64,000 bases of DNA from Brevundimonas sp. (GTDB lineage: Bacteria > Pseudomonadota > Alphaproteobacteria > Caulobacterales > Caulobacteraceae), in the NCBI RefSeq assembly GCF_019636155.1, contig NZ_JAHBYB010000005.1, forward strand, positions 185,650 through 249,649, read 5' to 3'. Below the pieces are notes generated by a model. That model was given only the letters and a program-made list of their open reading frames with translations. It did no database searches and had not been told where the DNA came from. Positions within the stretch are counted from its first letter, which is position 1. The number at the start of each line of letters is the position of its first letter. Position numbers and translations under genes: made by a program. Positions 45,554 to 54,980 of the stretch are shown piece after piece.

Positions 45554-48235
45554 ATGAACGCCCCGATCCCCCATCCGCCGGTTCCCGTCGCCGACGCCCA
45601 GACCACGCCGGTCATGGCGCAGTTTCTGGCGGCCAAGGCGGCCCAGCCCGAGGCGCTGGTCTTCTTCCGCATGGGCGATTTCTACGAACTGTTCTTCAGC
45701 GATGCCGAACAGGCGGCGGCCGCTTTGGGCATCACCCTGACCAAGCGGGGCAAGCACGGCGGCGACGACATTCCCATGGCCGGGGTGCCGGTCCATGCGG
45801 CCGAGGGCTATATCGCCCGGCTGATCCGCCAGGGCTTCCGCGTCGCCGTCTGCGAACAGATGGAAGACCCCGCCGAGGCGAAGAAGCGCGGGTCCAAGGC
45901 CGTGGTCCGGCGCGACATCGTGCGGGTCATCACGCCCGGCACCCTGACCGAGGACAGCCTGCTGGACGCGCGCGGCGCCAACCGGCTGGCGGCGGTCGCC
46001 CTGCGCCGGGGCCGGGCGGCGGTGGCGGTGGTGGAGCTGTCGTCCGGGGCGGTGGACAGCGTGGCCTGCGCGCCCGAAGACCTGGCCGCCACCCTGGCCG
46101 CCTTCCGCCCGTCCGAAATTCTGGTTCCCGACCGCCTGTTCGCCGACGATGCGGCGCGCGCGGCGCTGGACGCCTCGGGCGGCGTGGCCCAGACCATGCC
46201 CGGCGCCCTGGCCGAACCCACCGCCGCGCGCGACCGGGTGCAGCGGCTGTATGGCGTCGCAGCGCTGGACGGCTTCGGCGCCTTCGAGGAGGGCGAGGTT
46301 TCGGCCCTGGGCCTGATCGCCGCCTATCTGGAGACGACCCAGGCGGGCAGGGTGCCGGCCCTGGCGCCGCCGCGCCGGGCGGGCGAGGCGGGCTGGCTGG
46401 CCATCGACCCGGCCACGCGCCAGAGCCTGGAGATCGACCGCACCCAGAGGGGCGAGCGCGAGGGGTCGCTCTTGGCCTGCATCGACCGCACCGTCACCTC
46501 GGGCGGGGCGCGGGCCCTGGGCGAACGGATCGCCCGGCCGCAGACAGATCCAGCCGCCATCAATCACGCCCTGGACGGGGTGGAATGGATGCTGGCCCGC
46601 CGCGACCTGAGGCGCGATCTGCGCGAGGCCCTGCGCGCCTCGGCCGATGTGGCGCGGGCGGTGTCGCGCCTGGCGCTGGGCCGGGGCGGGCCGCGCGACC
46701 TGGCGGCCATCCGCGCGGGCCTGCTGACCGCCCAGACGATCTCGGGCCTGTTCGCCAGAACCGGCGATCCGCTGAACGGGCCGCCCCAGCGGATCGCCCA
46801 GGCCCTGGCCCGGCTGACGCCGCCGGTCGAGGCGCAGCATCTGCTGGAATCCCTGATCGCGGGCCTGGTGGAGGAGCCCCCGCACCTGACGCGCGACGGC
46901 GGCTTTGTCGCGCCCAATCACCGGCCCGAGCTGGACGAGACCCGCCGCCTGCGCGACGACAGCCGCCGGGTGGTGGCCGATCTGGAGGCCCGCGCCTGCC
47001 GCGAGGCGGGGGTGGCGTTCAAGGTGCGGCACAACGCCGTGCTGGGCTATTTCCTGGAGACCACCGCCAAGGCGGCCGAGCCGCTGATGCGCGCGGGGCC
47101 TGACAGTCCCTTCATCCACCGCCAGACCCTGGCCAATCAGGTGCGGTTCACCACCGTCGAACTGTCGGAACTGGACGCCAGGATCAGCCAGGCCGGCCAT
47201 CGCGCCCTGGCCATGGAGCAGGAGACGTTCGAGACCTGGCGCCGCGCGGTGCAGGATCAGGCCGCGTCGCTTCAGGCTGTGGCCGAGGCCCTGGCCATGC
47301 TGGACGTCGACGCCGCCCTGGCCGAGTGGGCGCAGGAGACCGGGGCCGTGCGGCCGATGGTGGACGGGTCGCTGTGCTTCTGCGTCGAGGCGGGGCGACA
47401 CCCGGTGGTCGAGGCGGCGGTCAAGGCGGCGGGCGATCCCTATACGCCCAATGACGCCCGGCTGGACGGGGCGGGGGCGGACGGCGCGCGCCTGGCCATC
47501 GTCACCGGGCCGAACATGGCGGGCAAATCGACCTTTCTGAGGCAGAACGCGCTTCTGGTCGTGCTGGCCCAGGCGGGGTGTTTCGTCCCGGCCCGGTCGA
47601 TGCGTCTGGGGGTGGTGGACCGGCTGTTCAGCCGCGTGGGCGCCGGCGACGACCTGGCGCGCGGCCGCTCCACCTTCATGATGGAGATGGTCGAGACCGC
47701 CGCCATCCTGACCCAGGCGACGGATCGCAGCTTCGTCGTTCTGGACGAGATCGGGCGCGGCACCGCCACCTATGACGGCCTGGCCATCGCCTGGTCGGTG
47801 GCCGAGGCGCTGCACCAGACCAATCGGGCCCGCACCCTGTTCGCCACCCATTATCACGAGCTGGCGCGGCTGGAGACGCGGCTGGACCACGTCTGCAACC
47901 TGTCGATGAAGGCGCGCGAGTGGAACGGCGACCTGGTCTTCCTGCACGAGGCGGCACCCGGGGCGGCGGACCGCAGCTATGGCGTCCAGGTGGCGAAGCT
48001 GGCGGGCGTGCCCGGCGCCGTGGTGACGCGGGCGAAAGAGGTGCTGGAGCGGCTGGAGGGCGAAAAGGCCGCGCCCGCGCGCCTGGACGATCTGCCGCTG
48101 TTCTCGCTTGCCGAACCCACCGCGCCGCCGCCGTCCTCGGCGGTGGAAGACGCCCTGGCCGACATCCAGCCCGACGACCTCAGCCCGCGAGAGGCGCTGG
48201 AGGCCCTGTACCAGCTTAAAGGACTGGTGAGATGA
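45554..48235 (+). CDS. mutS: DNA mismatch repair protein MutS
   Basis: The protein has 893 residues. The mismatch-reading Phe-x-Glu is in FFRMGDFYELFFSDAEQ near residues 36-52. The ATPase has Walker A TGPNMAGKST at about 652-661, then VVLDEIGRGTATYDGLAIAW and FATHYHEL. Residues 800-893 form the dimerisation tail. Its stop overlaps glnD (ATGA). No mutL is nearby. Divergent from the btuB riboswitch. Confidence 0.97.
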   Translation: MNAPIPHPPVPVADAQTTPVMAQFLAAKAAQPEALVFFRMGDFYELFFSDAEQAAAALGITLTKRGKHGGDDIPMAGVPVHAAEGYIARLIRQGFRVAVCEQMEDPAEAKKRGSKAVVRRDIVRVITPGTLTEDSLLDARGANRLAAVALRRGRAAVAVVELSSGAVDSVACAPEDLAATLAAFRPSEILVPDRLFADDAARAALDASGGVAQTMPGALAEPTAARDRVQRLYGVAALDGFGAFEEGEVSALGLIAAYLETTQAGRVPALAPPRRAGEAGWLAIDPATRQSLEIDRTQRGEREGSLLACIDRTVTSGGARALGERIARPQTDPAAINHALDGVEWMLARRDLRRDLREALRASADVARAVSRLALGRGGPRDLAAIRAGLLTAQTISGLFARTGDPLNGPPQRIAQALARLTPPVEAQHLLESLIAGLVEEPPHLTRDGGFVAPNHRPELDETRRLRDDSRRVVADLEARACREAGVAFKVRHNAVLGYFLETTAKAAEPLMRAGPDSPFIHRQTLANQVRFTTVELSELDARISQAGHRALAMEQETFETWRRAVQDQAASLQAVAEALAMLDVDAALAEWAQETGAVRPMVDGSLCFCVEAGRHPVVEAAVKAAGDPYTPNDARLDGAGADGARLAIVTGPNMAGKSTFLRQNALLVVLAQAGCFVPARSMRLGVVDRLFSRVGAGDDLARGRSTFMMEMVETAAILTQATDRSFVVLDEIGRGTATYDGLAIAWSVAEALHQTNRARTLFATHYHELARLETRLDHVCNLSMKAREWNGDLVFLHEAAPGAADRSYGVQVAKLAGVPGAVVTRAKEVLERLEGEKAAPARLDDLPLFSLAEPTAPPPSSAVEDALADIQPDDLSPREALEALYQLKGLVR

Positions 48236-50940
48236 AAACGCCTCCCCCATCGGGGGAGGATTTGCTCGACGCCCGCCTGACCGACGCCGCCTCGGCCTCT
48301 GACAGCCGGGCGGCCGTCGCCGCCGTTCTGCGCGACCACTGGGACGCCGCGCGCTCCGTCGTCGCGCAACGGCTGACGGCGGGACTGGGCGGGGTCGAGA
48401 CCGCGCGGCTCTACGCCGCCGCCGCCGATACGGCCCTTCAGGCCCTGTGGCGGGTGACGACCGAAACCCTGTTTCCCGCGCCCAATCCGACCGAGGGCGA
48501 GCGTCTGGCCCTGCTGGCGGTCGGGGGTTACGGGCGCGGGGTCCTTGCGCCCCATTCGGACCTTGACCTGTTGTTCCTGCGCCCGTGGAAGCCGACGCCG
48601 CGCATCGAACAGGTGACCGAGTTCATCCATTATGTGCTGTGGGATCTCGGGCTGAGGATCGGTTCAGCCAGCCGGTCGCAGGACGAAGCCCTGAGCCTGA
48701 CCCGGCGCGACATGACGGCGCGCACGGCCCTGCTGGAGGCGCGGTTCCTAGTCGGAGACGCCGCCCTGGCCGATACCTTGCTGGCCCGGTTCCGCAAGGG
48801 GGTGAAGGCCGCCGATCCGCGCCCCTTCATCACCGCCAAGCTGGATGAACGCGACGTGCGCCATCGCAAGGCGGGCGCCTTTCGTTATTCGGTCGAGCCG
48901 AACGTCAAGGACGGCAAGGGGGGACTGCGCGACCTGAACACCCTGTTCTGGATCGCCCGCGCCCTGGCGCCCGACAGCGTGCTGGGACGCGCCGCCCTGG
49001 ACGATCTTCTGACGCCGCGCGACGTGCGGACGTTCGAACAGGCGTTCGACTTCCTGTGGCGGGTGCGCATCCACCTGCATCTGGTCGCGGGCCGGGCCGA
49101 GGAGCGGCTGACCTTCGACCGCCAGCCCGAGATCGCCCGGCGGATGGGCTGGCGGGGGCGCGGCGACGAACCGGCGGTGGAGCGGTTCATGCGTCGCTAT
49201 TTCCAGCACGCCCGCGACGTCGGCGCCCTGACCCGCGCCGTCTCGGCCCAGCTGGAGGCGCGTCAGCAGAAGAAGGCCCTGACCCTGTCACGCCTTCTGC
49301 CCGGCCGCCGAAAGAAGCTGGAAACGCCAGGGTTCATCATCGACCAGGGACGGCTGTCGGTCACGGGGCCGGAAGTGTTCGACCAGGATCCGACACGGCT
49401 TCTGACCCTGTTCGTCGCCGCCGACGACCGCGACCTGGACCTGCATCCGGACGCCTTCGCCTGCGTGCGGCGGTCGCTGCCGCTGGTGACGCCGCGCCTG
49501 CGCCGCGACCCGGTGGCCAGCCGCGCCTTCCTGGATGTCCTGGCCCAGGGGCAGCGGCCCTATCGCGTGCTGTCGATCATGAACGAGACGGGTCTGCTGG
49601 GCCGGTTCCTGCCGGAATGGGGCCGGATCGTGGGCCAGACCCAGTTCAACATGTATCACGCCTATACGGTCGACGAGCACACGCTTCAGGCCATCGGCCT
49701 GATCAACGATGTCTGGCGCGGCAAGCTGACGGCCGATCATCCGATGGCCAGCGACATCGTGCATCGGATCGACGACTTCGAAGCCCTGATGCTGGCCATG
49801 CTGTTGCATGACGTGGGCAAGGGCGGCGACCGGGGCCAGGTCGAGGACGGCGCCCTGGCGGCGCGGCGCGCCTGCGAACGGTTGGGCGTCGATAGCCGGC
49901 GCATCGAACTGGTCGCCTGGCTGGTGCGTCATCACCTGGTGTTGTCGGACTACGCCCAGAAGCGCGACGTGTCCGATCCGGCCACGGTGCGCGCCTTCGC
50001 CGAGATCGTCGGCGATCCGGAACGGCTGCGGATGCTGCTGGTGCTCACGGTGGCGGACATCCGCGCCGTCGGGCCCGGGGTCTGGAACAGCTGGAAAGGC
50101 CGACTGATGCGCGACCTCTATTCCCGGACCCAGGCCCTGTTCCGCGGCGAAACGGTCGATGCGCCCGACCCCGCCGCCGACCATCCCGACCTGGTCGCCC
50201 GCGCCGGAACCGCGGGCGTCGCCGCGGAGGCCCTTCGGGTCGAGGCGGACGAGGCCGTCTCGCGCGTCGCGGTGGCGGCGCCGGACCGACCCGGCCTGTT
50301 CGCCGACCTTGCCGCCGCCCTGGCCGCTGAAGGGGCCGATGTGGTGGGCGCCCGGGTCGCCACGACGGCCCAGGGCCTGGCCCTGGACGTCTTCGACCTG
50401 CAGGACGGCGCCGGACTGCCCTATGGCCAGGCCGAACCGCGCAGGCTGGAGGCCCTGGTCGCGGCCCTGGACGCCGCCGCGCGAAGCATCTCGCCGCAAC
50501 TCCGCCCCGCCCCGCCGCCGGTCAGCCGGCGCCGCGCCGCCTTCGAGGTGGCGCCGGTGGTGATGGTCATGCCCGAGGCGGGAGAGGGGGCGGCCGTCAT
50601 CGAGGTTTCCGGCCCCGACCGGCCCGGCCTTCTGGCGGACCTAGCCGCCGCCCTGACCGAGGCGGGCCTGTCGATCCGTTCGGCCCATGTGGCCGGTTTC
50701 GGCGCCCGCGCAGTGGACAGCTTCTATGTCACGGACGCAGCCGGGGGCCCCCCGGGCAAGGCCGGGCTGGCGGCCGCCCACGAGGCGCTGACGGCTGTGT
50801 TTGATCGCCCGATGGGGGCGAGGACCGTCGCCTCGGCCCGCGCCAGCGCGCGCGACGTCTCGCACATCGGCCCGTTCCGTCCGGCCCGGAAGCGGGCTAA
50901 AGCCGGTTCGTCTCCCTCCGCCGCGGCGTCCCCTGAATGA
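48232..50940 (+). CDS. glnD: [Protein-PII] uridylyltransferase / uridylyl-removing enzyme
   Basis: The bifunctional nitrogen sensor has 902 residues. The nucleotidyltransferase motif is AVGGYGRGVLAPHSDLDLLF near 98-117. The HD domain (MLLHDVGKGGDRGQVEDGAL, near 523-542) removes UMP. Two ACT domains follow (VAAPDRPGLFADLAAALAAE and VSGPDRPGLLADLAAALTEA), which sense glutamine. The first codons read MKTPPPSGEDLL and contain a palindrome like those in bkdB. It overlaps mutS and murJ by 4 nt each, so the three are translated from one message. Confidence 0.96.
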   Translation: MKTPPPSGEDLLDARLTDAASASDSRAAVAAVLRDHWDAARSVVAQRLTAGLGGVETARLYAAAADTALQALWRVTTETLFPAPNPTEGERLALLAVGGYGRGVLAPHSDLDLLFLRPWKPTPRIEQVTEFIHYVLWDLGLRIGSASRSQDEALSLTRRDMTARTALLEARFLVGDAALADTLLARFRKGVKAADPRPFITAKLDERDVRHRKAGAFRYSVEPNVKDGKGGLRDLNTLFWIARALAPDSVLGRAALDDLLTPRDVRTFEQAFDFLWRVRIHLHLVAGRAEERLTFDRQPEIARRMGWRGRGDEPAVERFMRRYFQHARDVGALTRAVSAQLEARQQKKALTLSRLLPGRRKKLETPGFIIDQGRLSVTGPEVFDQDPTRLLTLFVAADDRDLDLHPDAFACVRRSLPLVTPRLRRDPVASRAFLDVLAQGQRPYRVLSIMNETGLLGRFLPEWGRIVGQTQFNMYHAYTVDEHTLQAIGLINDVWRGKLTADHPMASDIVHRIDDFEALMLAMLLHDVGKGGDRGQVEDGALAARRACERLGVDSRRIELVAWLVRHHLVLSDYAQKRDVSDPATVRAFAEIVGDPERLRMLLVLTVADIRAVGPGVWNSWKGRLMRDLYSRTQALFRGETVDAPDPAADHPDLVARAGTAGVAAEALRVEADEAVSRVAVAAPDRPGLFADLAAALAAEGADVVGARVATTAQGLALDVFDLQDGAGLPYGQAEPRRLEALVAALDAAARSISPQLRPAPPPVSRRRAAFEVAPVVMVMPEAGEGAAVIEVSGPDRPGLLADLAAALTEAGLSIRSAHVAGFGARAVDSFYVTDAAGGPPGKAGLAAAHEALTAVFDRPMGARTVASARASARDVSHIGPFRPARKRAKAGSSPSAAASPE
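48241..48259. repeat. Palindromic element in the glnD 5' coding end
   Basis: There is a perfect 8-bp inverted repeat CCTCCCCC / GGGGGAGG with loop ATC, 9 nt into glnD, encoding PPPSGE. The peptide and base pattern match the E2 linker elements. Confidence 0.7.
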
Positions 50941-52538
50941 GCCTCGCCCGAAACACCCTGGTCCAGGCGACCCTGACCCTGGGCAGCCGCCTGCTGGGGT
51001 TCGCCCGCGACATGGCCCTGGCGGCGCGCTTCGGCCAGGGGCCGATGATGGACGCCTTCACCACGGCCCTGATGCTGCCCAACCTGTTCCGGCGCCTGTT
51101 CGCCGAGGGCGCCTTCGCCCAGGCCTTCGTGCCGGTCTATGGCGGGGTGCGCGAACGGGACGGAGACGATGCGGCGGCGGTGACGGCCTCGGAAGCCTTG
51201 TCCTTCATGCTGGCGGTGGTGGCGGGCTTCTGCATCCTGATGCAGCTGCTGACACCCTGGCTCATGCCCTGGCTTTTGTCGGCCTATCGCGGCCAGCCGG
51301 CCGTGCTGCACCTGGCGATCACCGCGACCCAGCTGGCCATGCCCTATCTGGCCTGCATGACCATCGCCTCCCTGCTGTCGGGCGTGCTGAACACAGCCGG
51401 GCGATTCGCCCTGTCGGCGGGGGTCCCGGTGCTGCTGAACATCTGCACCCTGGCGGCCCTGCTGGCCCCGACGCTGGCGCCCGAGATGGACGCGGGCGAC
51501 ATCCTGCTGGCGACCAGCGCCGCCGTGACGATCTCGGGCCTGCTTCAGGCCGGCCTGCTGTGGCGCGGGGTGCGGCGGCTGGGAGTGCGGCTGAGGATCG
51601 GCCCGCCGCGCCTGACGCCGGCGGTGCGGCGCACCCTGGCCCTGGCGGTGCCCGGCGCCCTGGCCGGCGGCGCCATGCAGGTGAACTCCCTGGTCAGCCA
51701 GTTGCTGACCGGATCGGACGAGGGCGCCCGTTCGGTGCTCTATAACGCCGACCGACTTTATCAGCTGCCGCTGGGCCTGGTCGGAGTGGCCATCGGCCTG
51801 GCCCTGACGCCGCGCCTGACCCGCGCCTTCGTGGCCGGCGATCACGCGGGCGGCAAGAAGACCCTGGACGATGGCATCGCCCTGGCCATGGCCTTCACCC
51901 TGCCGGCGGCGGTGGCGCTTCTGGCCATTCCCTTCTTCATCATCGACGCCACGGTGACGCGCGGGGCCTTCACCTCGGCCGACGCGGCGCGCACGGCGGA
52001 TGTGCTGCGTCAGTTCGCCTGGGGCGTGCCCGCCTTCGTCCTGGCCAAGGTGCTTACCCCGCCCTTCTTCGCCCGCCAGGACACGCGCCGGCCGATGATC
52101 TACGCCATCGCCTCGGTCGGGGTGACGGTGGTCGTCGGGACCGCCCTGTTCCTGGCCCTGGGCCGGATGGGGCTGGACGGGGTTCTGGGCCTGGCGGTGG
52201 CGACCAGCCTGTCGGCCTGGCTCAATGTGGCCCTGCTGGGTGGAACCCTGATGCGCGAGGGCGCCTGGCGGCCGACAGGCGCCTTCGTCTCGCGCCTGGG
52301 GCGCATCCTAGCCGCCAGCGCCGTCATGGGCGGCCTGCTGCTGGCGGCGGGCGCGGCCTATCCGACCCTGGCGCAGTGGCTGCTGGCCAAGGAGATCGCG
52401 GTCCTGGTGGTCTGCGCAGCCGGGGCGGCCGTCTATGGCGTCGCCGTCATCGCCCTGCGCGCCGTCTCGGTGGCCGAGCTGAAGGCCGCCCTGCGCCGCG
52501 AGCCGGGCGCGCCGGTCCCGTCCGGTCTGGACGGATAG
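50937..52538 (+). CDS. murJ: Lipid II flippase MurJ (MviN)
   Basis: This integral membrane protein has 533 residues and about 14 helices. It moves lipid II across the inner membrane for peptidoglycan synthesis. Typical are TLGSRLLGFARDMALAARFG, LPNLFRRLFAEGAFAQAFVP, and QVNSLVSQLLTGSDEGARS. It overlaps glnD by 4 nt (ATGA). The order glnD-murJ-trpS is common in alphaproteobacteria. Confidence 0.96.
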   Translation: MSLARNTLVQATLTLGSRLLGFARDMALAARFGQGPMMDAFTTALMLPNLFRRLFAEGAFAQAFVPVYGGVRERDGDDAAAVTASEALSFMLAVVAGFCILMQLLTPWLMPWLLSAYRGQPAVLHLAITATQLAMPYLACMTIASLLSGVLNTAGRFALSAGVPVLLNICTLAALLAPTLAPEMDAGDILLATSAAVTISGLLQAGLLWRGVRRLGVRLRIGPPRLTPAVRRTLALAVPGALAGGAMQVNSLVSQLLTGSDEGARSVLYNADRLYQLPLGLVGVAIGLALTPRLTRAFVAGDHAGGKKTLDDGIALAMAFTLPAAVALLAIPFFIIDATVTRGAFTSADAARTADVLRQFAWGVPAFVLAKVLTPPFFARQDTRRPMIYAIASVGVTVVVGTALFLALGRMGLDGVLGLAVATSLSAWLNVALLGGTLMREGAWRPTGAFVSRLGRILAASAVMGGLLLAAGAAYPTLAQWLLAKEIAVLVVCAAGAAVYGVAVIALRAVSVAELKAALRREPGAPVPSGLDG

Positions 52539-52660
52539 GCGCCGAGCGGATAAGCGCCTTGGCATGACGCTTCCGGGCTCCTCTCTCGACCGGCGATGGC
52601 GCGGCTGACCCGCCGCCGCCCGTCCGCCTGCCCGATTCCGATTTTCCGAGACCCGATCCC

Positions 52661-53695
52661 ATGACCGAACCGACCCCGGCCGACTACACCGGCCCCCGCC
52701 GCATCCTGTCCGGCATCCAGGCCTCCGGCGCCCTGCACCTGGGCAACTATCTGGGGGCGCTGAAGCGGTTCGTCGCCCTGCAGGAACAGGATGCGCCCTG
52801 CTTCCTGTTCGTCGCGGATCTGCACGCCATCACCGTGTGGCAGGACCCGGCCGTCCTGACCGCCCAGACGCGCGAGATCGCCGCCGCCTATCTGGCCTCG
52901 GGCCTGGACCCGAAACGGTCGGTCATCTTCCCGCAGTCGGCGGTGCCGGCCCATGCCGAACTGGCCTGGATCTTCAACTGCGTCGCCCGCCTGGGCTGGC
53001 TGGACCGGATGACCCAGTTCAAGGAAAAGTCCGGCAAGCACAAGGAACGGTCGTCGGTCGGCCTATACACCTATCCGGTGCTGCAGGCGGCGGACATCCT
53101 GGTCTACAAGGCCACGGGGGTGCCGACCGGCGAGGACCAGAAGCAGCACCTGGAACTGACCCGCGACATCGCCGCCAAATTCAACAACGACTTCGGCGTT
53201 CCCGGCTTTTTCCCCCTGCCCGAGCCCCTGACCCAGGGGCCGGCCCCGCGCGTCATGTCGTTGCGGGACGGGGCGGCCAAGATGTCCAAGTCGGACCCGT
53301 CGGACCAGTCGCGCATCAATCTGATGGACGACGCCGACACGATCGCCGCCAAGGTGCGCAAGGCCAAGACCGATCCCGAACCCCTGCCCGAGACACTGGA
53401 AGGACTGGACGCCCGGCCGGAAGCCAGGAACCTGGTGGCCATCTATGCGGCCTTGGCCGACCTGTCGCGCGAACAGGTGCTGGCCCAGTTCGCGGGCCAG
53501 GGCTTCGGCGCCTTCAAGCCCAGGCTGGCCGAGTTGGCGGTCGAGAGCCTGGCGCCCGTCACCGCCGAGATGCGCCGCCTGATGGCCGCGCCGGACGAGA
53601 TCGACCGGGTGCTGCGCGACGGGGCCGAACGCGCGGCCGAGATCGCCGATCCCATCGTGGCCGAAACCAAGCGGATCGTCGGTTTCTGGCGCTGA
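52661..53695 (+). CDS. trpS: Tryptophanyl-tRNA synthetase
   Basis: The class I synthetase has 344 residues. The HIGH-like motif is [14 protein letters not shown] near 21-34 and the KMSKS loop is [12 protein letters not shown] near 206-217. The Trp site region includes [13 protein letters not shown]. It follows murJ by 122 nt on the same strand; that gap holds no gene I can see. Confidence 0.97.
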   Translation: MTEPTPADYTGPRRILSGIQASGALHLGNYLGALKRFVALQEQDAPCFLFVADLHAITVWQDPAVLTAQTREIAAAYLASGLDPKRSVIFPQSAVPAHAELAWIFNCVARLGWLDRMTQFKEKSGKHKERSSVGLYTYPVLQAADILVYKATGVPTGEDQKQHLELTRDIAAKFNNDFGVPGFFPLPEPLTQGPAPRVMSLRDGAAKMSKSDPSDQSRINLMDDADTIAAKVRKAKTDPEPLPETLEGLDARPEARNLVAIYAALADLSREQVLAQFAGQGFGAFKPRLAELAVESLAPVTAEMRRLMAAPDEIDRVLRDGAERAAEIADPIVAETKRIVGFWR

Positions 53696-53788
53696 CGATA
53701 AGGCCTTGCAGGGATCAACTGTCGTCTGCGCGTCGTGAAACCGTAAACCCCGGCGGCTAGGCTGGACTCAGGTTCCGGGGGCAGAGTC

Positions 53789-54412
53789 ATGGTCAAGTCG
53801 GGCAAGTCGTCGAAGAAGAGCGTTGGGCCGCTGGCGGCCTCGCCCAGCCACCTGATGCACCGCGCCCTGCAGTTGGCGCTGGACATCTATGTCGAGGAGA
53901 TCGGGCCCGACGGCCTGACCCAGCGCCAGTTCGCCGTCCTGGAGGCCGTGGCGGCCAAGGCCGGGCTGACCCAGACCGAACTGGTGCGCGCCACCGGCAT
54001 CGACCGTTCGACCCTGGCGGACCTGGTGGCGCGGATGGAGGCCAGGGGCCTGGTCGAACGCCAGCGTTCGACCCTGGACGCCCGCGCCATGGCCGTGCGC
54101 CTGGCCCCGGCGGGCGAGGCGGCCCTGGAGGCCGCACGGCCCCGCGTCCAGGCCGCCGACAAGCGCATCCTGGCGCTTCTGCCCAAGGGGCGGCGCGAGG
54201 CCTTCCTGACCGTCCTGGCGGACCTGGCCGCCGCAGCCGACGCCGCGCCCGACCAGGCCAAGGCCGAGGCCCGGGCCGCGAAGAAGGCCGCCAAGGAAGC
54301 CCGCAAGGCGGAGAAGGCGGCGCGCAGGGCCGCTGAAAAGCCGGAAAAGGCCAAGACGTCCAAGACCGCGCGATCCGCCAAGGCCGCCAAGATCGTCAAG
54401 ACGGCGGCCTGA
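53789..54412 (+). CDS. MarR family regulator with lysine/alanine-rich histone-like tail
   Basis: The protein has 207 residues. A MarR-type winged helix spans about 20-145 (LTQRQFAVLEAVAAKAGLTQ, TELVRATGIDRSTLADLV, RMEARGLVERQRSTLDARAM). The last 55 residues are almost only Ala, Lys, Arg and Glu (KAAKEARKAEKAARRAAEKP and EKAKTSKTARSAKAAKIVKT), like histone H1 or AlgP-type tails. Normal MarR proteins end near 150 residues. The tail could add non-specific DNA binding. The N-terminus (MVKSGKSSKKS) is also basic. No neighbour suggests its target. Confidence 0.83.
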   Translation: MVKSGKSSKKSVGPLAASPSHLMHRALQLALDIYVEEIGPDGLTQRQFAVLEAVAAKAGLTQTELVRATGIDRSTLADLVARMEARGLVERQRSTLDARAMAVRLAPAGEAALEAARPRVQAADKRILALLPKGRREAFLTVLADLAAAADAAPDQAKAEARAAKKAAKEARKAEKAARRAAEKPEKAKTSKTARSAKAAKIVKTAA

Positions 54413-54432
54413 CGCCTCGGGTCAGGACAGGA

Positions 54433-54888
54433 TCACACCTCCGGCTGGGGCGGGGCGGTGATGACCTCGACATTGTCGTTCAGCAGATAGGACAGGTCCG
54501 ACAGGGCCTCGGCCTGCTCGCGCGCCGTGGCGGCGGACGCCGCGGCCTCGATCTTCAGGGGAATGTCCTCGGAAATGCCGCGCAGAATGCATTTCAGGTC
54601 GCCGTCCGTGCCGCGCTCCTTGAGGATCAGGTGGCCCTGCATGTCCAGTTCGGCCAGGGCCGTCGCCTCGGTGCGGAAGGCGGCGAAGACGTCGGCGGCG
54701 GGCCGCACCCCGTTCCAGCCGTCGACCAGGGCCTTCAGCCGCCCCGAGCGGGCCACGATGTCGGCGAACAGGGGCTCGCCCGCCACCGACACAGGGGCGT
54801 CGGCGGGCGGCGGCGGAACAGCGGCGGCCATAGCCACGTTGGGGTCCGACAGCATAAGGGCGGCGGCCAGGGCGATGCCACAGGACAT
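54433..54888 (-). CDS. Exported hypothetical protein
   Basis: The protein has 151 residues from the ATG at 54888, with GGAGACG upstream. A signal peptide (CGIALAAALMLSDPNVAMAA) precedes a Pro-rich mature start (PPPPADAP) and a soluble, mostly helical body with one Cys (GDLKCILRGISEDIPLKIEA). I recognise no family. It is convergent with the MarR gene and divergent from pgi. Confidence 0.7.
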   Translation of the reverse strand: MSCGIALAAALMLSDPNVAMAAAVPPPPADAPVSVAGEPLFADIVARSGRLKALVDGWNGVRPAADVFAAFRTEATALAELDMQGHLILKERGTDGDLKCILRGISEDIPLKIEAAASAATAREQAEALSDLSYLLNDNVEVITAPPQPEV

Positions 54889-54980
54889 GGGACGTCTCCG
54901 ACGTTCGGCGCGCGAGGGGATTCGCGGTTGAATCCGATTACGCCCCAGCCGTAAACGAGTCGTTCACCAAGGAGACCGCC

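Noticed and set aside
45536-48250. Minus-strand open frame of 904 codons opposite mutS
   Set aside because: It mirrors mutS completely; its residues show reversed-codon bias and no family pattern.
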